From assembly GCF_001484605.1 (NCBI RefSeq), contig NZ_CP013747.1:3410001-3474000 (forward strand): 64,000 nucleotides of DNA, given 5' to 3'. Source of the DNA: Pseudarthrobacter sulfonivorans (GTDB taxonomy: Bacteria; Actinomycetota; Actinomycetes; Actinomycetales; Micrococcaceae). The translations under genes were made by a program, and so were the position numbers. This document shows positions 36,623-45,278 of the stretch, piece after piece. The notes beneath the pieces are model-generated. The model was not told where the DNA came from, made no database searches, and was given only the letters and a program-made list of their open reading frames with translations. Each line of letters opens with the position of its first letter. Position 1 is the first letter of the stretch.

Positions 36623-36661
36623 CATTTGTTGTCCTCTCGCATAGTGGCCGGACAACAAATG
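36623..36661. promoter_or_regulatory. Perfect 12-bp inverted repeat before the WXG100-like gene
   Basis: CATTTGTTGTCC (36623-36634) and GGACAACAAATG (36650-36661) are exact reverse complements separated by 15 bases. The end is 30 bases before the TTG start. It could be an operator for a dimeric repressor or a leader hairpin; the sequence does not say which. Confidence 0.6.
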
Positions 36662-36690
36662 AGGCCTGAATCGAATTTAGGAGGATTGTT

Positions 36691-37512
36691 TTGGCTGCTG
36701 GAATGTATGGGGCTGACGTTGAACAGCTTCGGTCCTTGGCGAAGAAGTTCGAAACGTCTGGTTCCAACTTGCTGAATGTCATCAGAACTTTGGACCATTA
36801 CATCAACTCCACGGATGCTTGGCGGGGGCCTGACGCCGAACGTTTCCGCTCCAACTGGAACGAACGCGACAGGCTCGCGGTGACGCGTTCTGCCGAAGCT
36901 CTCACTGAAGGAGCATCAGCGCTGGCTCGGAATGCCGAGGAACAGCAAGAAGCCAGCGCAGCAAACGGCGCATCCTCACATGGTTCTGTTCCTGGTGGTA
37001 GCCAGACGTCGATGACCGCGTCCGGTGCGCCCGGCGATAGCCAAGGTGGCGCGATTGATGAGCGGGCCGTGATAGAGATGTACCACGATTTGAGGCAGCT
37101 AAAGCTTGGCGGCCTCACCATTTCCGATGAGGCGGTAATGGTCGGGAAAATCATAGGCGGTGGTTTCCTTGAGAAGGCCGGATATGTGGTGGACGCCGCC
37201 GATCTGGTCGATGCGGTCAGCCACGGCGAGTGGGGCGATGCGGCCAGTGTCCTCACCAAGACCGCCGGCGACACGATAAAGAACTTCGGTCCCGTCGGTT
37301 ACCTTGTCGGCGCGAACATTTCCGTGTGGACTGATGTGGTCAACGAAGCCAGCAAGGCCGATTGGTCCGAGGAAGCAAGACTTCAAGTAGTGGACTACGC
37401 TACCCAAAACCCGTGGGATGCCTTAGATGCTGTAGTAGAAGCAGAAATGAATTTCCTCCCAAATCTCGTTATGGATGTTTGGCCCGCAAAATTAGGGTTG
37501 TTTAGCCGATGA
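36691..37512 (+). CDS. WXG100-like protein with C-terminal effector-like domain
   Basis: A 273-residue protein whose first 90 residues look like a WXG100/ESAT-6 helical hairpin: VEQLRSLAKKFETSGSNLLN, a central WRG in DAWRGPDAERFRSNWNERD, and a second helix to about residue 90. A flexible G/S-rich linker (residues about 92-120) precedes a C-terminal domain (EKAGYVVDAADLVDAVSHGE, GPVGYLVGANISVWTDVVNE) that I do not recognise. This is the plan of type VII secretion substrates. AGGAGG is placed well for the TTG at 36691. No secretion machinery is in the window. It overlaps the next gene by 4 bp, so the two are coupled. Confidence 0.7.
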   Translation: MAAGMYGADVEQLRSLAKKFETSGSNLLNVIRTLDHYINSTDAWRGPDAERFRSNWNERDRLAVTRSAEALTEGASALARNAEEQQEASAANGASSHGSVPGGSQTSMTASGAPGDSQGGAIDERAVIEMYHDLRQLKLGGLTISDEAVMVGKIIGGGFLEKAGYVVDAADLVDAVSHGEWGDAASVLTKTAGDTIKNFGPVGYLVGANISVWTDVVNEASKADWSEEARLQVVDYATQNPWDALDAVVEAEMNFLPNLVMDVWPAKLGLFSR

Positions 37513-38141
37513 GACTTGAACTGAGCGGCCCCGAGGTTGTTGCGCTCGCTGCGCACTCCGGGAAAATCTGGCCCGCCGCGGTAATTGGCCTGGATTACGG
37601 AAACCAGGAACTTCTCCAGGAATTCGTGTTGGACGGTACCCGCTCCCTCATTTCCCGCGGACTCGCCGACGTGGACAGCGGTCGCATCGCGATCGACTCG
37701 CGGTTGATCCGAGGCCTCAGGCCGGTGTTTTCCTCGCCTGGGGTGACCGCATTTGTCGGCACGGCTGAAGACGTTGCAGAAATTGCCGGTGGAGCAATCT
37801 ACCTGTATCCGGATGGTGAGGACTGCATTGTCGAAGTTGTTCGCGCGACAGGCCAGCGAGAGCTGCTCGGCCTGAGCAAGTCTCGTGCGATCCAGCTCCT
37901 GCAGATATTCGCGGAATCAGTCTTTCGGTCACCTCATGGCGACGATGATCCTTCGGACCTGGTAGTTTACGTCGGCGCTCCGGTCGCTCCGGATCTTCCG
38001 ATATCTGTTGTCCGGCCCGGTCGCCTAAGCCATGGTGTTGCTCCGAAGGCTGGTGGTCCCGTGGTGGGCGCCCGAGACGCAGAACACTGGGACATAGCTT
38101 GGATCATTCGTCTCCTGAACCAGACCCAAATCCCAATTTAG
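37509..38141 (+). CDS. EspG-like partner protein, hypothetical
   Basis: A 210-residue soluble protein translationally coupled to the WXG100-like gene (ATGA overlap). Its layout resembles EspG-type type VII chaperones: an N-terminal LSGPEVVALAAHSG strand-helix, FVLDGTRSLISRGLADVDSG, LIRGLRPVFSSPGVTAFVG and the beta-rich YLYPDGEDCIVEVV. The match is by pattern only. It could be a chaperone for the partner, or an immunity protein if the partner is a toxin. It ends 32 bases before a fragment of the acyltransferase gene. Confidence 0.5.
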   Translation: MRLELSGPEVVALAAHSGKIWPAAVIGLDYGNQELLQEFVLDGTRSLISRGLADVDSGRIAIDSRLIRGLRPVFSSPGVTAFVGTAEDVAEIAGGAIYLYPDGEDCIVEVVRATGQRELLGLSKSRAIQLLQIFAESVFRSPHGDDDPSDLVVYVGAPVAPDLPISVVRPGRLSHGVAPKAGGPVVGARDAEHWDIAWIIRLLNQTQIPI

Positions 38142-38172
38142 GAAATTGTCGTATTGCGCGACCGTTAATGTT

Positions 38173-38838
38173 ATGAATGTGCCGAACGCCTTCGGTTCCT
38201 CAACTGGTCCGGCCCGTGCTCCTGGTTTCACGGTTCTTCCTGGTCTCCGGCGGGGCATCACTGGCACGGCTGTACAACGGGCCGGATACACGGGCTGACG
38301 AGTTGCTGCTGGGGTGCGCCGTGGCACTCGTGTTCTGCTCCATCAGCCCGGGCTCGCGGCTCCATGTCTCGCTGCAGACCGGTGTGCGCCGCGGCGGCCC
38401 GTTCGCGGGGCTCGCCCTGCTGCTCGCCGTGTTCCTGCTCAAGGAGCCCACCACACCCGGAGCCTGGTTCGACGTCTTCTGGACCGTCGGCCCCACTGCC
38501 TTGGCACTGCTGGCCGGGCTGGTCATCGGCTGGCTTGTCCTGCTGCCGGACGGCCTCATCTCCAAGATCCTGGGCCACCGCTGGCTGTCCCGCCCCGGCC
38601 GGGACCTGTCCTACGGAATGTACCTCTGGCACCTGCCGGTCTTTATCCTGCTGATTCCCCTCGTCCCATCGCTCGCCGTCCGCGTACCACTGACGGCAGC
38701 CCTGTCCGTGCTGATGGCGTATGGGTCCTTCCGCTTTGTGGAGCGGCCCATCCGCCGCTGGGCCTCCTGAAGGTTGGAGCCCGACGTCGTCCGTCCCGTC
38801 CCGGAGCCCGTTCGGGAATTGGAACTCGCCGGACGGAC
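38173..38838 (+). pseudogene. Partial second copy of the acyltransferase gene
   Basis: This stretch is a degraded near-copy of 35540-36345 in the intact acyltransferase. It begins with a match to MNLSNFGAFGSST, lacks the segment holding TLAVEEQFYLVW, then is almost identical in protein from SRFFLVSGGASLARLYNGPD through SYGMYLWHLPVFILL to FRFVERPIRRWAS. A TGA replaces the GGA that continues the intact gene, and DNA similarity runs on to about 38838. It lacks the catalytic N-terminal half. With the intact gene it brackets the WXG100/EspG-like pair. Confidence 0.85.
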
Positions 38839-38907
38839 CTAGGCTCCTTGGCACCGCGACGACGCCGGTATGATGTGCCGGGTGACGAGAAACGGTGGGG
38901 ACTTAAC

Positions 38908-39705
38908 GTGACCAAGCAGGAATGGTTCAAGTACGGTGCGCTCTTTCTGCTGGCCGTGGTTGCCTTCGGGGTGGCAGGTATCGCCCTGACGAATCCGCGC
39001 GGCCCGGGCGAAGCCGTAAGCCCTGTGACGGCAAGCTCCCCGGTGGCCACGCCGACTGCTACGGCAACACCCGCACCCACAGTCGCTGCAACGGCCCAAC
39101 AGCTGAAAATCCAGCTCCCCGCCCAGCCCGTCCTCCTGATTCTTGGCGATTCGTACACTGCCGGTGACGGCGCGGACCAGCCAGACCAGGGGTGGGCGTA
39201 CGTTGTTGCCAACGCACTCGGATACCCCACCAACATCGACGGCGTAGGCGGAACCGGGTTCGCGTGGGGCGGTGGCGAGCAGGACAACCTTGCCCAGGAA
39301 TACGAAGTCCGGTTGCAGGAAATCGCTGCGAACCCGACCTTCGTCCCCAACGTCCTCATACTGCAAGGCGGCCAGAACGACGCCCTGATCACCAGCCCTG
39401 ATGAAATCCAAACCGCCACGGCGCAGACCATCGAGGCGGCCCGCACGTTGTGGCCCGGCGTCCAGGTAGTGGTTCTTGGGCCCTCGGCCCCCCATCCGTT
39501 AGCGGAGGAACTGCAAGGTGCGAACAGCGCCGTCCGCGCCGGGGCCGCAGCCGCCGGTGCTCCGTTCATCGACGCCTACGAGGCCGGCTGGTTCACGGGT
39601 GCCAACAGCCCGGGATTCGACTTTGACGGGGCGCACCCGAACACCGCCGGGCACGCGCATCTTGCAGAGAAGTTCCTGGAGTCCTGGGCCACGCTGATTC
39701 AGTGA
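38908..39705 (+). CDS. Secreted or membrane-anchored SGNH/GDSL hydrolase
   Basis: A 265-residue esterase-type protein with one N-terminal membrane helix (YGALFLLAVVAFGVAGIAL), a Pro/Thr/Ala-rich linker (residues about 40-65) and an SGNH domain: block I LILGDSYTAGDGAD (nucleophile Ser), a Gly near DGVGGTGF, block III ILQGGQND and block V FDGAHPNTAGH (His, Asp). The GTG at 38908 follows GGTGGGG; longer upstream frames run through the acyltransferase pseudogene. It may act on acylated envelope sugar together with the acyltransferase, by analogy with proteins that fuse the two domains. The substrate is unknown. Confidence 0.88.
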   Translation: MTKQEWFKYGALFLLAVVAFGVAGIALTNPRGPGEAVSPVTASSPVATPTATATPAPTVAATAQQLKIQLPAQPVLLILGDSYTAGDGADQPDQGWAYVVANALGYPTNIDGVGGTGFAWGGGEQDNLAQEYEVRLQEIAANPTFVPNVLILQGGQNDALITSPDEIQTATAQTIEAARTLWPGVQVVVLGPSAPHPLAEELQGANSAVRAGAAAAGAPFIDAYEAGWFTGANSPGFDFDGAHPNTAGHAHLAEKFLESWATLIQ

Positions 39706-39748
39706 GCTGCCTCCTGCGGACGCGGCGATGCCTCCTGGACACCATCTA

Positions 39749-40222
39749 CTAACGCGTATCAACATCCTCAAACACCAGAAAAGTCTGCGTGTCCTGAACG
39801 CCCGGCATCGCCTGAAGCTGATCGAAAATCACGCGCCGCAGGTCGGTGTTGTCGATGGCGCGCACCAGCAGGATCACGTCAAAATCGCCGCCCACGAGTG
39901 CGATGTGGTGGACCTCCGGGATCGCGCGCAGCTGCTCGCGCAGCTCACGCCATGAATGCTGGCTTACCTTCAGCGTCACGTAGGCGGAGGACTTCAGCCC
40001 GGCCTTGATGGGGTCCACCAGGGCCGTGAATTTGGTCAGCACACCTTCGCCGGTCAGCCTGGCGATGCGGGTGTACGCGTGGGCCCGGGAGATGTGGACA
40101 TTCTCAGCGACCTGGGTCACGGACATCCTCCCGTCCCGGGTGAGTTCGCCGATGATCCTGCGATCGACGTCGTCCAGCGGCACCTCGCCGGGCTCGCCTT
40201 CAAGTCGTGCCAATTCGTCCAC
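39749..40222 (-). CDS. Lrp/AsnC-family transcriptional regulator (BkdR-like)
   Basis: A 157-residue regulator with an N-terminal winged helix-turn-helix (LDDVDRRIIGELTRDGRMSV, TQVAENVHISRAHAYTRIAR) and a C-terminal RAM/AsnC effector domain (VHHIALVGGDFDVILLVRA). It is divergent from bkdA across 150 bp and probably controls it, as Lrp-type BkdR does in other bacteria, with a branched-chain amino acid or keto acid as ligand. The binding site should lie in 40223-40372; I could not define it. Confidence 0.88.
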   Translation of the reverse strand: MDELARLEGEPGEVPLDDVDRRIIGELTRDGRMSVTQVAENVHISRAHAYTRIARLTGEGVLTKFTALVDPIKAGLKSSAYVTLKVSQHSWRELREQLRAIPEVHHIALVGGDFDVILLVRAIDNTDLRRVIFDQLQAMPGVQDTQTFLVFEDVDTR

Positions 40223-40372
40223 CGCTCCCGCTCGTTATCCAGATCACATTCCAATTCGTCTTCCAGACTAGGTCCATCCGGCCGAACCTTCCACGATTCG
40301 GCGAAGTACTGGATACGAAAGTTCCTTCAGGACAATACTGGGAGTGACTAGTGGCTACAGAAGGACGGACCA

Positions 40373-41590
40373 ATGACGATCTCCGCGGACCACACTGCGC
40401 CGGACCAGGCCCAAAGATTGCCGGCTGAAGATGCTGCATCGGAAGCGGTGCGCAAGTTCGGCATCACGGTGGAGGACTACATGCTGCCGGCCCGCCACCA
40501 GATCCAGATGGTGGACCAGGACGGGCAGCTCAAAGCAGAAGGCGAGCAGGGCACAGAGCCCGGCCACGAGTACCCCCTGCCCGCGGATGAGGAACTGCTC
40601 GCTGCCTACGAGCAACTCGTCGTCGGCCGCCGCGTCAACGACCAGAACTCGGCGCTGGTCCGCCAGGGCCGCATGGCTGTGTACCCGTCCAGCCACGGCC
40701 AGGAAGCCTGCCAGGTGGCAGCCGCACTCTGCCTCTCCGACGGCGACTGGCTGTTCCCCACCTACCGCGACGCCGTGGCGGTCATGGCCCGGGGGGTTGA
40801 TCCCGTGGAGACCATGACCATCTTCCGGGGCGACTGGCACAGCGGCTACGATCCGGCCAGACACAAGGTGGGCATCCAGTGCACGCCGCTCACCACCCAG
40901 CTGCTCCATGGCGTGGGTGTTGCGCACGCGGCAAAGCTCCGCGGTGAGGACACAGTAGTCCTGGCCATGTGCGGGGACGGCGCCACCAGCGAAGGCGACT
41001 TCCATGAGGCCCTCAACTTCGCCGCCGTCTTCCACCTGCCCGTTGTCTTCTTCGTCCAGAACAACAAGTACGCCATCTCGGTTCCGCTGGCGCACCAGTC
41101 CGTGGCGCCGTCGCTCGCCCACAAGGCCGTGGGCTACGGCATGGCCGGCGAGCGGGTGGACGGCAACGACGTGGTGGCCCTCCTCGCCGTGCTGGACCGG
41201 GCGGTGAAGCTCGCACGGGAAGGTTCCGGGCCGCTCCTGGTGGAGGCGCACACGTACCGGATGCAGGCACACACCAACGCCGATGATGCCACCCGCTACC
41301 GGCAGGACAGCGAGGTGGCCGAGTGGTTGGCCAAGGATCCCATCAGCCGGATGAAGACGTACCTCACCGGGCGCGGACTGCTGGACGACGACGGCGCCGC
41401 GCGGATCGCTGCTCACGCTGAGGACGTTGCCACTCAACTTCGTGAGGGGCTGGGTGAGGATGTTCCGGTGGACCCCCAGGAACTCTTCCGGCACGTGTTC
41501 TCGGTGCCCACACCGCAGCTGAAGGAACAGTCAGCCATGCTGGCCGATGAACTTGCCCGCGAAGCGTCGTCTGAGGAGTCGCCGAAATGA
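40373..41590 (+). CDS. bkdA: Branched-chain 2-oxoacid dehydrogenase E1 alpha subunit
   Basis: Thiamine-diphosphate-dependent E1 alpha subunit of the complex that oxidatively decarboxylates branched-chain 2-oxoacids, supplying iso/anteiso starter units for actinobacterial membrane lipids. The 405-residue protein has RQGRMAVYPSSHGQEACQVA, the TDP motif CGDGATSEGDFHEALNFA with FVQNNKYAISVP, and EAHTYRMQAHTNADDATRYR. The ATG overlaps bkdB by 4 bp at the other end, giving a coupled bkdABC operon. Substrate is inferred from neighbours; a pyruvate E1 would be the alternative. Confidence 0.92.
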   Translation: MTISADHTAPDQAQRLPAEDAASEAVRKFGITVEDYMLPARHQIQMVDQDGQLKAEGEQGTEPGHEYPLPADEELLAAYEQLVVGRRVNDQNSALVRQGRMAVYPSSHGQEACQVAAALCLSDGDWLFPTYRDAVAVMARGVDPVETMTIFRGDWHSGYDPARHKVGIQCTPLTTQLLHGVGVAHAAKLRGEDTVVLAMCGDGATSEGDFHEALNFAAVFHLPVVFFVQNNKYAISVPLAHQSVAPSLAHKAVGYGMAGERVDGNDVVALLAVLDRAVKLAREGSGPLLVEAHTYRMQAHTNADDATRYRQDSEVAEWLAKDPISRMKTYLTGRGLLDDDGAARIAAHAEDVATQLREGLGEDVPVDPQELFRHVFSVPTPQLKEQSAMLADELAREASSEESPK

Positions 41591-42699
41591 GTCCGACCAT
41601 CACCACATCGTCCGAGGCGAACGGCAACGTCAGCGCAGCAACTGCCCGGGCGGCGGCTTCCGCCGCTTCTGTGGCTGAAGCTTCCGGACCGCAGGCCGTC
41701 ACCATGGCCAAGGCCCTCAACACGGCCCTGGCGGATGCCATGCACGCGGACCCGTCCGTCCTGGTCTTCGGCGAGGACGTGGGCCTGCTGGGCGGGGTTT
41801 TCCGCATCACGGACGGCCTCACCAGGACCTTTGGGGAGCAGCGCTGCTTCGATACGCCGCTGGCCGAGTCCGGCATTGTGGGCATGGCTGTGGGCATGGC
41901 CATGAACGGGATGCGGCCGGTGGTGGAGATGCAGTTCGACGCGTTCGCGTACCCGGCGTTCCAGCAGATCGTCAGCCACGTGGCCAAGATGCACAACCGA
42001 ACCCGAGGCTTGGTAAAGCTGCCCATGGTGATCCGGGTTCCCTATGCCGGCGGGATCGGGGGAGTGGAGCACCACTGCGACTCCTCCGAGTCCTACTATG
42101 CCCACACCGCGGGCCTGAAGGTGTTCACGCCCGCCACCGTGGCCGACTCGTACCGGATGCTCCGCGAAGCCATCGATTCGGACGACCCCGTTATGTTTAT
42201 GGAGCCCAAGAAGCTCTACTGGTCCAAGGACCTGGTGGACCTTGAGGACCTTGGGGCGCAGCACGCCGCCAACGCGGCAGCCGGGACTTCCTCGGAAGGC
42301 CGGGCCGCCGTCGCCCGTCCCGGGACCGACGCCACGCTCATCGCCTACGGACCGTCCGTGCCCACCGCTCTGGCGGCGGCCGCTGCCGCCGCTGAGGAGG
42401 GGCGCTCGCTGGAAGTCATCGACGTCCGCTCCATCGTTCCCTTCGACGACGAGACCGTGTGCGCCTCCGTCCGGAAGACCGGCCGGGCCGTGGTGATCGC
42501 TGAGGCGCACGGCTTCGCGTCCGTATCCTCCGAGATCGTGGCGCGCGTACAGGAACGCTGTTTCCATTACCTCGCCGCGCCCATCCGCCGCGTAACGGGA
42601 TTCGACGTCCCGTACCCCGCACCGAAGCTCGAGCACTACTACCTGCCCGGCGTGGACCGCATCCTCGACGCCGTAGACGACCTCCAGTGGGAGAACTGA
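41587..42699 (+). CDS. bkdB: Branched-chain 2-oxoacid dehydrogenase E1 beta subunit
   Basis: The E1 beta partner of the bkdA product. The 370-residue protein shows [40 protein letters not shown], the region [20 protein letters not shown] and [20 protein letters not shown] typical of transketolase-like beta subunits, then a C-terminal domain with [17 protein letters not shown]. An Ala-rich N-terminal tail of about 35 residues precedes the conserved core. Starts within the end of bkdA and ends 2 bases before bkdC. Confidence 0.92.
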   Translation: MSPTITTSSEANGNVSAATARAAASAASVAEASGPQAVTMAKALNTALADAMHADPSVLVFGEDVGLLGGVFRITDGLTRTFGEQRCFDTPLAESGIVGMAVGMAMNGMRPVVEMQFDAFAYPAFQQIVSHVAKMHNRTRGLVKLPMVIRVPYAGGIGGVEHHCDSSESYYAHTAGLKVFTPATVADSYRMLREAIDSDDPVMFMEPKKLYWSKDLVDLEDLGAQHAANAAAGTSSEGRAAVARPGTDATLIAYGPSVPTALAAAAAAAEEGRSLEVIDVRSIVPFDDETVCASVRKTGRAVVIAEAHGFASVSSEIVARVQERCFHYLAAPIRRVTGFDVPYPAPKLEHYYLPGVDRILDAVDDLQWEN

Positions 42700-42701
42700 C
42701 C

Positions 42702-44180
42702 ATGAGTGAACCGAAAGTATTCCTGCTCCCTGATCTCGGCGAAGGCCTGACCGAAGCCGAACTGGTCAACTGGCTCGTGTCCGTGGGCGATGAGATCCGC
42801 GTGGACCAGCCCATCGCCGAAGTGGAGACGGCCAAGTCCATGGTGGAAGTCCCGTCCCCGTACGCCGGCACTGTCACGGTGCTCCACGGCGAGCCCGGCC
42901 AGACACTGGACGTGGGCAAGCCGCTGATCTCCGTGCTTCCGGTGGGGGCTCGGGTGGCCAGCGCGGATGATGCCGCCCCCGCCCCTTCGCCGGACGGCAT
43001 TGCTGCAAGCAGCATGCCGTCCGGCTCCGACAGGCCCGATGCCACTCCCGGGGCGGCATCATCCGCGCCGGCTGCTGCTGAGGCCTACCGCGAGGAGGAG
43101 AAAGCCGGGTCCGGAAACGTGCTGATCGGGTACGGGACTCCCGGCGGCAGTGGCGCTGCCCGGCGAACCAGGGCTCCCCGAACGGTGGTTGCGCCCGTCG
43201 CATCGGTGATTGAGCCTGTCGAAATCCCGGATGTGGACATCTCGCTCCTACGTACCCGCGTCCCCGGCAAGCTCGGCGCCGTCATTTCACCGCTCGTCCG
43301 GCGCATGGCACGGGAACACGGCGTGGACCTGGGCAACATTCACGGGTCCGGGGACAGCGGCCTGATCATGCGCCGGGACGTTGAAGCCGTCATCCATCCG
43401 ATGGTTGAGGCGAGCCCGGTGGTTGAGGTTTCGACAGGCTCAACCAACGGCGGCGTTGACACCCGCACAGGTCTGGGCATTTCCTCCCGGACGCCTGTCA
43501 AGGGTGTCCGGAAGGCCGTGGCCGCCAACATGTCCCGCAGCCGCTCGGAGATCCCTGAGGCCACCGTCTGGGTGGACGTGGATGCCACGGCTCTGGTGGA
43601 ACTCCGGGCAGGCCTCAAGAAGTCTGATGCGCACAATACGCCGGGGCTCCTCGCGTTCATCGCGCGTTTTGTCACTGCCGGGTTAAAACGATTCCCGGAC
43701 CTGAACACCCGCATCGAAACGGCAGCCGACGGCGCCCAGGAGATAGTTGGCTTCGCCGGAATCAACCTGGGCTTCGCGGCGCAGACGGACCGCGGACTGA
43801 TGGTCCCCTCGGTCCGCAACGCGGACAAACTCAGTGCCCGCGAACTGGACGCGGAGATCCGCCGGCTCACCGCCGTCGTCCGCGAGGGCAAGGCGACGCC
43901 GGAGCAACTGGGCAGCGGCACTTTCACGCTGAACAACTACGGCGTTTTCGGGGTGGACGGTTCCGCAGCCATCATCAACCACCCCGAGGTGGCGATCCTG
44001 GGTGTCGGGCGCATCATTGACAAGCCGTGGGTGGTGGACGGGGAACTCGCGGTCCGCAAGGTCACCGAACTGACGCTCACGTTCGATCACCGCGTGTGCG
44101 ATGGCGGCACAGCGGCCGGGTTCCTGAGGTTCGTGGCCGACGCGATTGAGAACCCGGCTTCGGTGCTCGCTGACATGTAA
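42702..44180 (+). CDS. bkdC: Branched-chain 2-oxoacid dehydrogenase E2 (lipoyl acyltransferase)
   Basis: Dihydrolipoamide acyltransferase of 492 residues. Order: lipoyl domain with the lipoylated Lys45 in [17 protein letters not shown]; a long linker; a peripheral-subunit-binding domain ([20 protein letters not shown]); a second linker; and the catalytic domain ending with the His-Asp motif [14 protein letters not shown]. Both linkers contain peptides from the dispersed repeat: SVIEPVEIP (43205-43227) and [10 protein letters not shown] (43418-43450). GGGAGAA precedes the ATG. No E3 gene is present. A partial second copy of the 3' end lies at 45279-45688. Confidence 0.93.
   Translation: MSEPKVFLLPDLGEGLTEAELVNWLVSVGDEIRVDQPIAEVETAKSMVEVPSPYAGTVTVLHGEPGQTLDVGKPLISVLPVGARVASADDAAPAPSPDGIAASSMPSGSDRPDATPGAASSAPAAAEAYREEEKAGSGNVLIGYGTPGGSGAARRTRAPRTVVAPVASVIEPVEIPDVDISLLRTRVPGKLGAVISPLVRRMAREHGVDLGNIHGSGDSGLIMRRDVEAVIHPMVEASPVVEVSTGSTNGGVDTRTGLGISSRTPVKGVRKAVAANMSRSRSEIPEATVWVDVDATALVELRAGLKKSDAHNTPGLLAFIARFVTAGLKRFPDLNTRIETAADGAQEIVGFAGINLGFAAQTDRGLMVPSVRNADKLSARELDAEIRRLTAVVREGKATPEQLGSGTFTLNNYGVFGVDGSAAIINHPEVAILGVGRIIDKPWVVDGELAVRKVTELTLTFDHRVCDGGTAAGFLRFVADAIENPASVLADM
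43205..43227 (+). repeat. REP-like unit inside bkdC, first linker
   Basis: GGTGATTGAGCCTGTCGAAA followed by TCC, read in frame as VIEPVEI in the linker just before the subunit-binding domain. It matches the intergenic copy at 5751-5772 in all but the flanks. Confidence 0.8.
43418..43450. repeat. Palindromic REP-like unit inside bkdC, second linker
   Basis: GGTGGTTGAG followed by GTTTCGACAGGCTCAACCA makes an inverted pair of the repeat, in frame as [10 protein letters not shown] in the linker before the catalytic domain. Confidence 0.8.
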
Positions 44181-44225
44181 ACGACGTAGGGCGACGAGGG
44201 AACTTAACCGGTCTTATTGGCCCCT

Positions 44226-44924
44226 ATGCTCATCCGTATGGTGCAACTGGGGACCATCAAAATTGGGGGAAATGTGCCTTACGACAACACAGACGACATC
44301 GCCATATCCGAATGGCTCTTCTGCCATACATTCGAGGACCTTGAGGCACGTACCGCGCAGGAGGTAGACGACAGATACACGCTCTTGGGGTGCGCGCCAT
44401 TGCTGCGCAAATTGCTCATGGACCGACATCCACTTTTGGAACAGGCGAACAGTCAGTTCAAGTTGCCCATGAATTTCGTCGCCCACGAGTTGAAGCAGAC
44501 GAACCCTCATGGGCCAGACAGTGCCAGCAAGGACTGGGCCTACTGGATGCAGGGCGCGTTTATCGTGCCGGGACACGACAAGACGCCTCTTCGCTCGTAC
44601 GACCTAAGGAAATGGCTCACGCACAGAATCGGCGTGACCCCGGCTGGACCCATTACGGTTCGTGATCTCATTAAATTCACAAGCCACGTTGAGGGCGGCG
44701 TTCACGCCGGTACTCCGTCAACCCCTGTCGAAAAATCACTAAGGCGTCCCACTCGTTGGTTCCTATCCGAGGAGATACCAGCGGAGATAATGCGACTCTC
44801 TCCAGTCGGTCAGCTTAAGGAAGTGGCGCACATAACCCTTTCCGCCGCAAAGCCCCTCTACATTCTCTTGCGGAGCGGATTTGCGGACGAATACAGGATA
44901 AGAAGCGGCCCCCGACACTCGTAA
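44226..44924 (+). CDS. Hypothetical protein inserted between bkdC and its partial copy
   Basis: A 232-residue soluble protein that I do not recognise. It has no signal peptide or membrane helix. Visible features are a charged N-terminal third (DDIAISEWLFCHTFEDLEAR), a middle with NFVAHELKQTNPHG and the segment IKFTSHVEGGVHAGTPST, rich in His and Gly, and a C-terminal LKEVAHITLSAAKPLYILLR. ATG at 44226 or 44238 may be the start; neither has a strong ribosome binding site. Its GC content looks lower than bkdC. It is framed by bkdC and a 3' bkdC duplicate, so it probably arrived as an insertion. Confidence 0.65.
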   Translation: MLIRMVQLGTIKIGGNVPYDNTDDIAISEWLFCHTFEDLEARTAQEVDDRYTLLGCAPLLRKLLMDRHPLLEQANSQFKLPMNFVAHELKQTNPHGPDSASKDWAYWMQGAFIVPGHDKTPLRSYDLRKWLTHRIGVTPAGPITVRDLIKFTSHVEGGVHAGTPSTPVEKSLRRPTRWFLSEEIPAEIMRLSPVGQLKEVAHITLSAAKPLYILLRSGFADEYRIRSGPRHS

Positions 44925-45278
44925 CGGCGGTCGCCACTTGGGGACATAAGTGGCAGATTGTTCCCCTCGGCCGGGAAGCCGGGGTGCTTGGGCATTGGCA
45001 TCGGCTTGATTCCATCACCCGCCGGGCACATTCAGCCGGTCACTGGAGGTAGCGTCAGCCTCTCCTAGTGGCCTATGTAGCTCGGCAAGGGCTGGGGCAA
45101 TCTTCCTTCGAAGGGACACTGAAACGCCGCGACCAGCGACGGCAAAGCTGCGTCTTTCGGATTTGTGGCTGCCTTCCGACCGTTTTCTGCGTTGCTACTG
45201 GTCAGCCTTCCGCAGCGAAGGCTTCGATGGCGAACGTTGTCGCGCACTGCGCGGCAGCGAGCTGAGAGTCGTTCTAAC
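44925..45278. other. Gap between the hypothetical gene and the bkdC duplicate
   Basis: No gene recognised; short frames here lack ribosome binding sites and family resemblance. The right edge is the breakpoint where bkdC-like sequence begins. Confidence 0.5.

Larger units (their letters stand above)
36351..36690. other. Gap with zinc-ribbon remnant and a 12-bp inverted repeat
   Basis: The first part holds a fragment of the small zinc-ribbon gene (36397-36490). The second part carries a perfect 12-bp inverted repeat (36623-36661) just before the WXG100-like gene. No complete gene is present. Confidence 0.6.

Noticed and set aside
38314..38907. Upstream extension of the SGNH hydrolase frame
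   Set aside because: It runs out of frame through the acyltransferase pseudogene; the GTG at 38908 has a ribosome binding site and starts at the membrane helix.
40355..41494. A 379-codon frame antisense to bkdA and a 400-codon frame antisense to bkdB
   Set aside because: Both mirror genes with clear TDP-enzyme motifs; long antisense frames are expected at this GC content.
44722..44745. A CAACCCCTGTCGAAAAA stretch like the dispersed repeat inside the orphan gene
   Set aside because: Only part of the unit matches and the flanks diverge; it may be chance.
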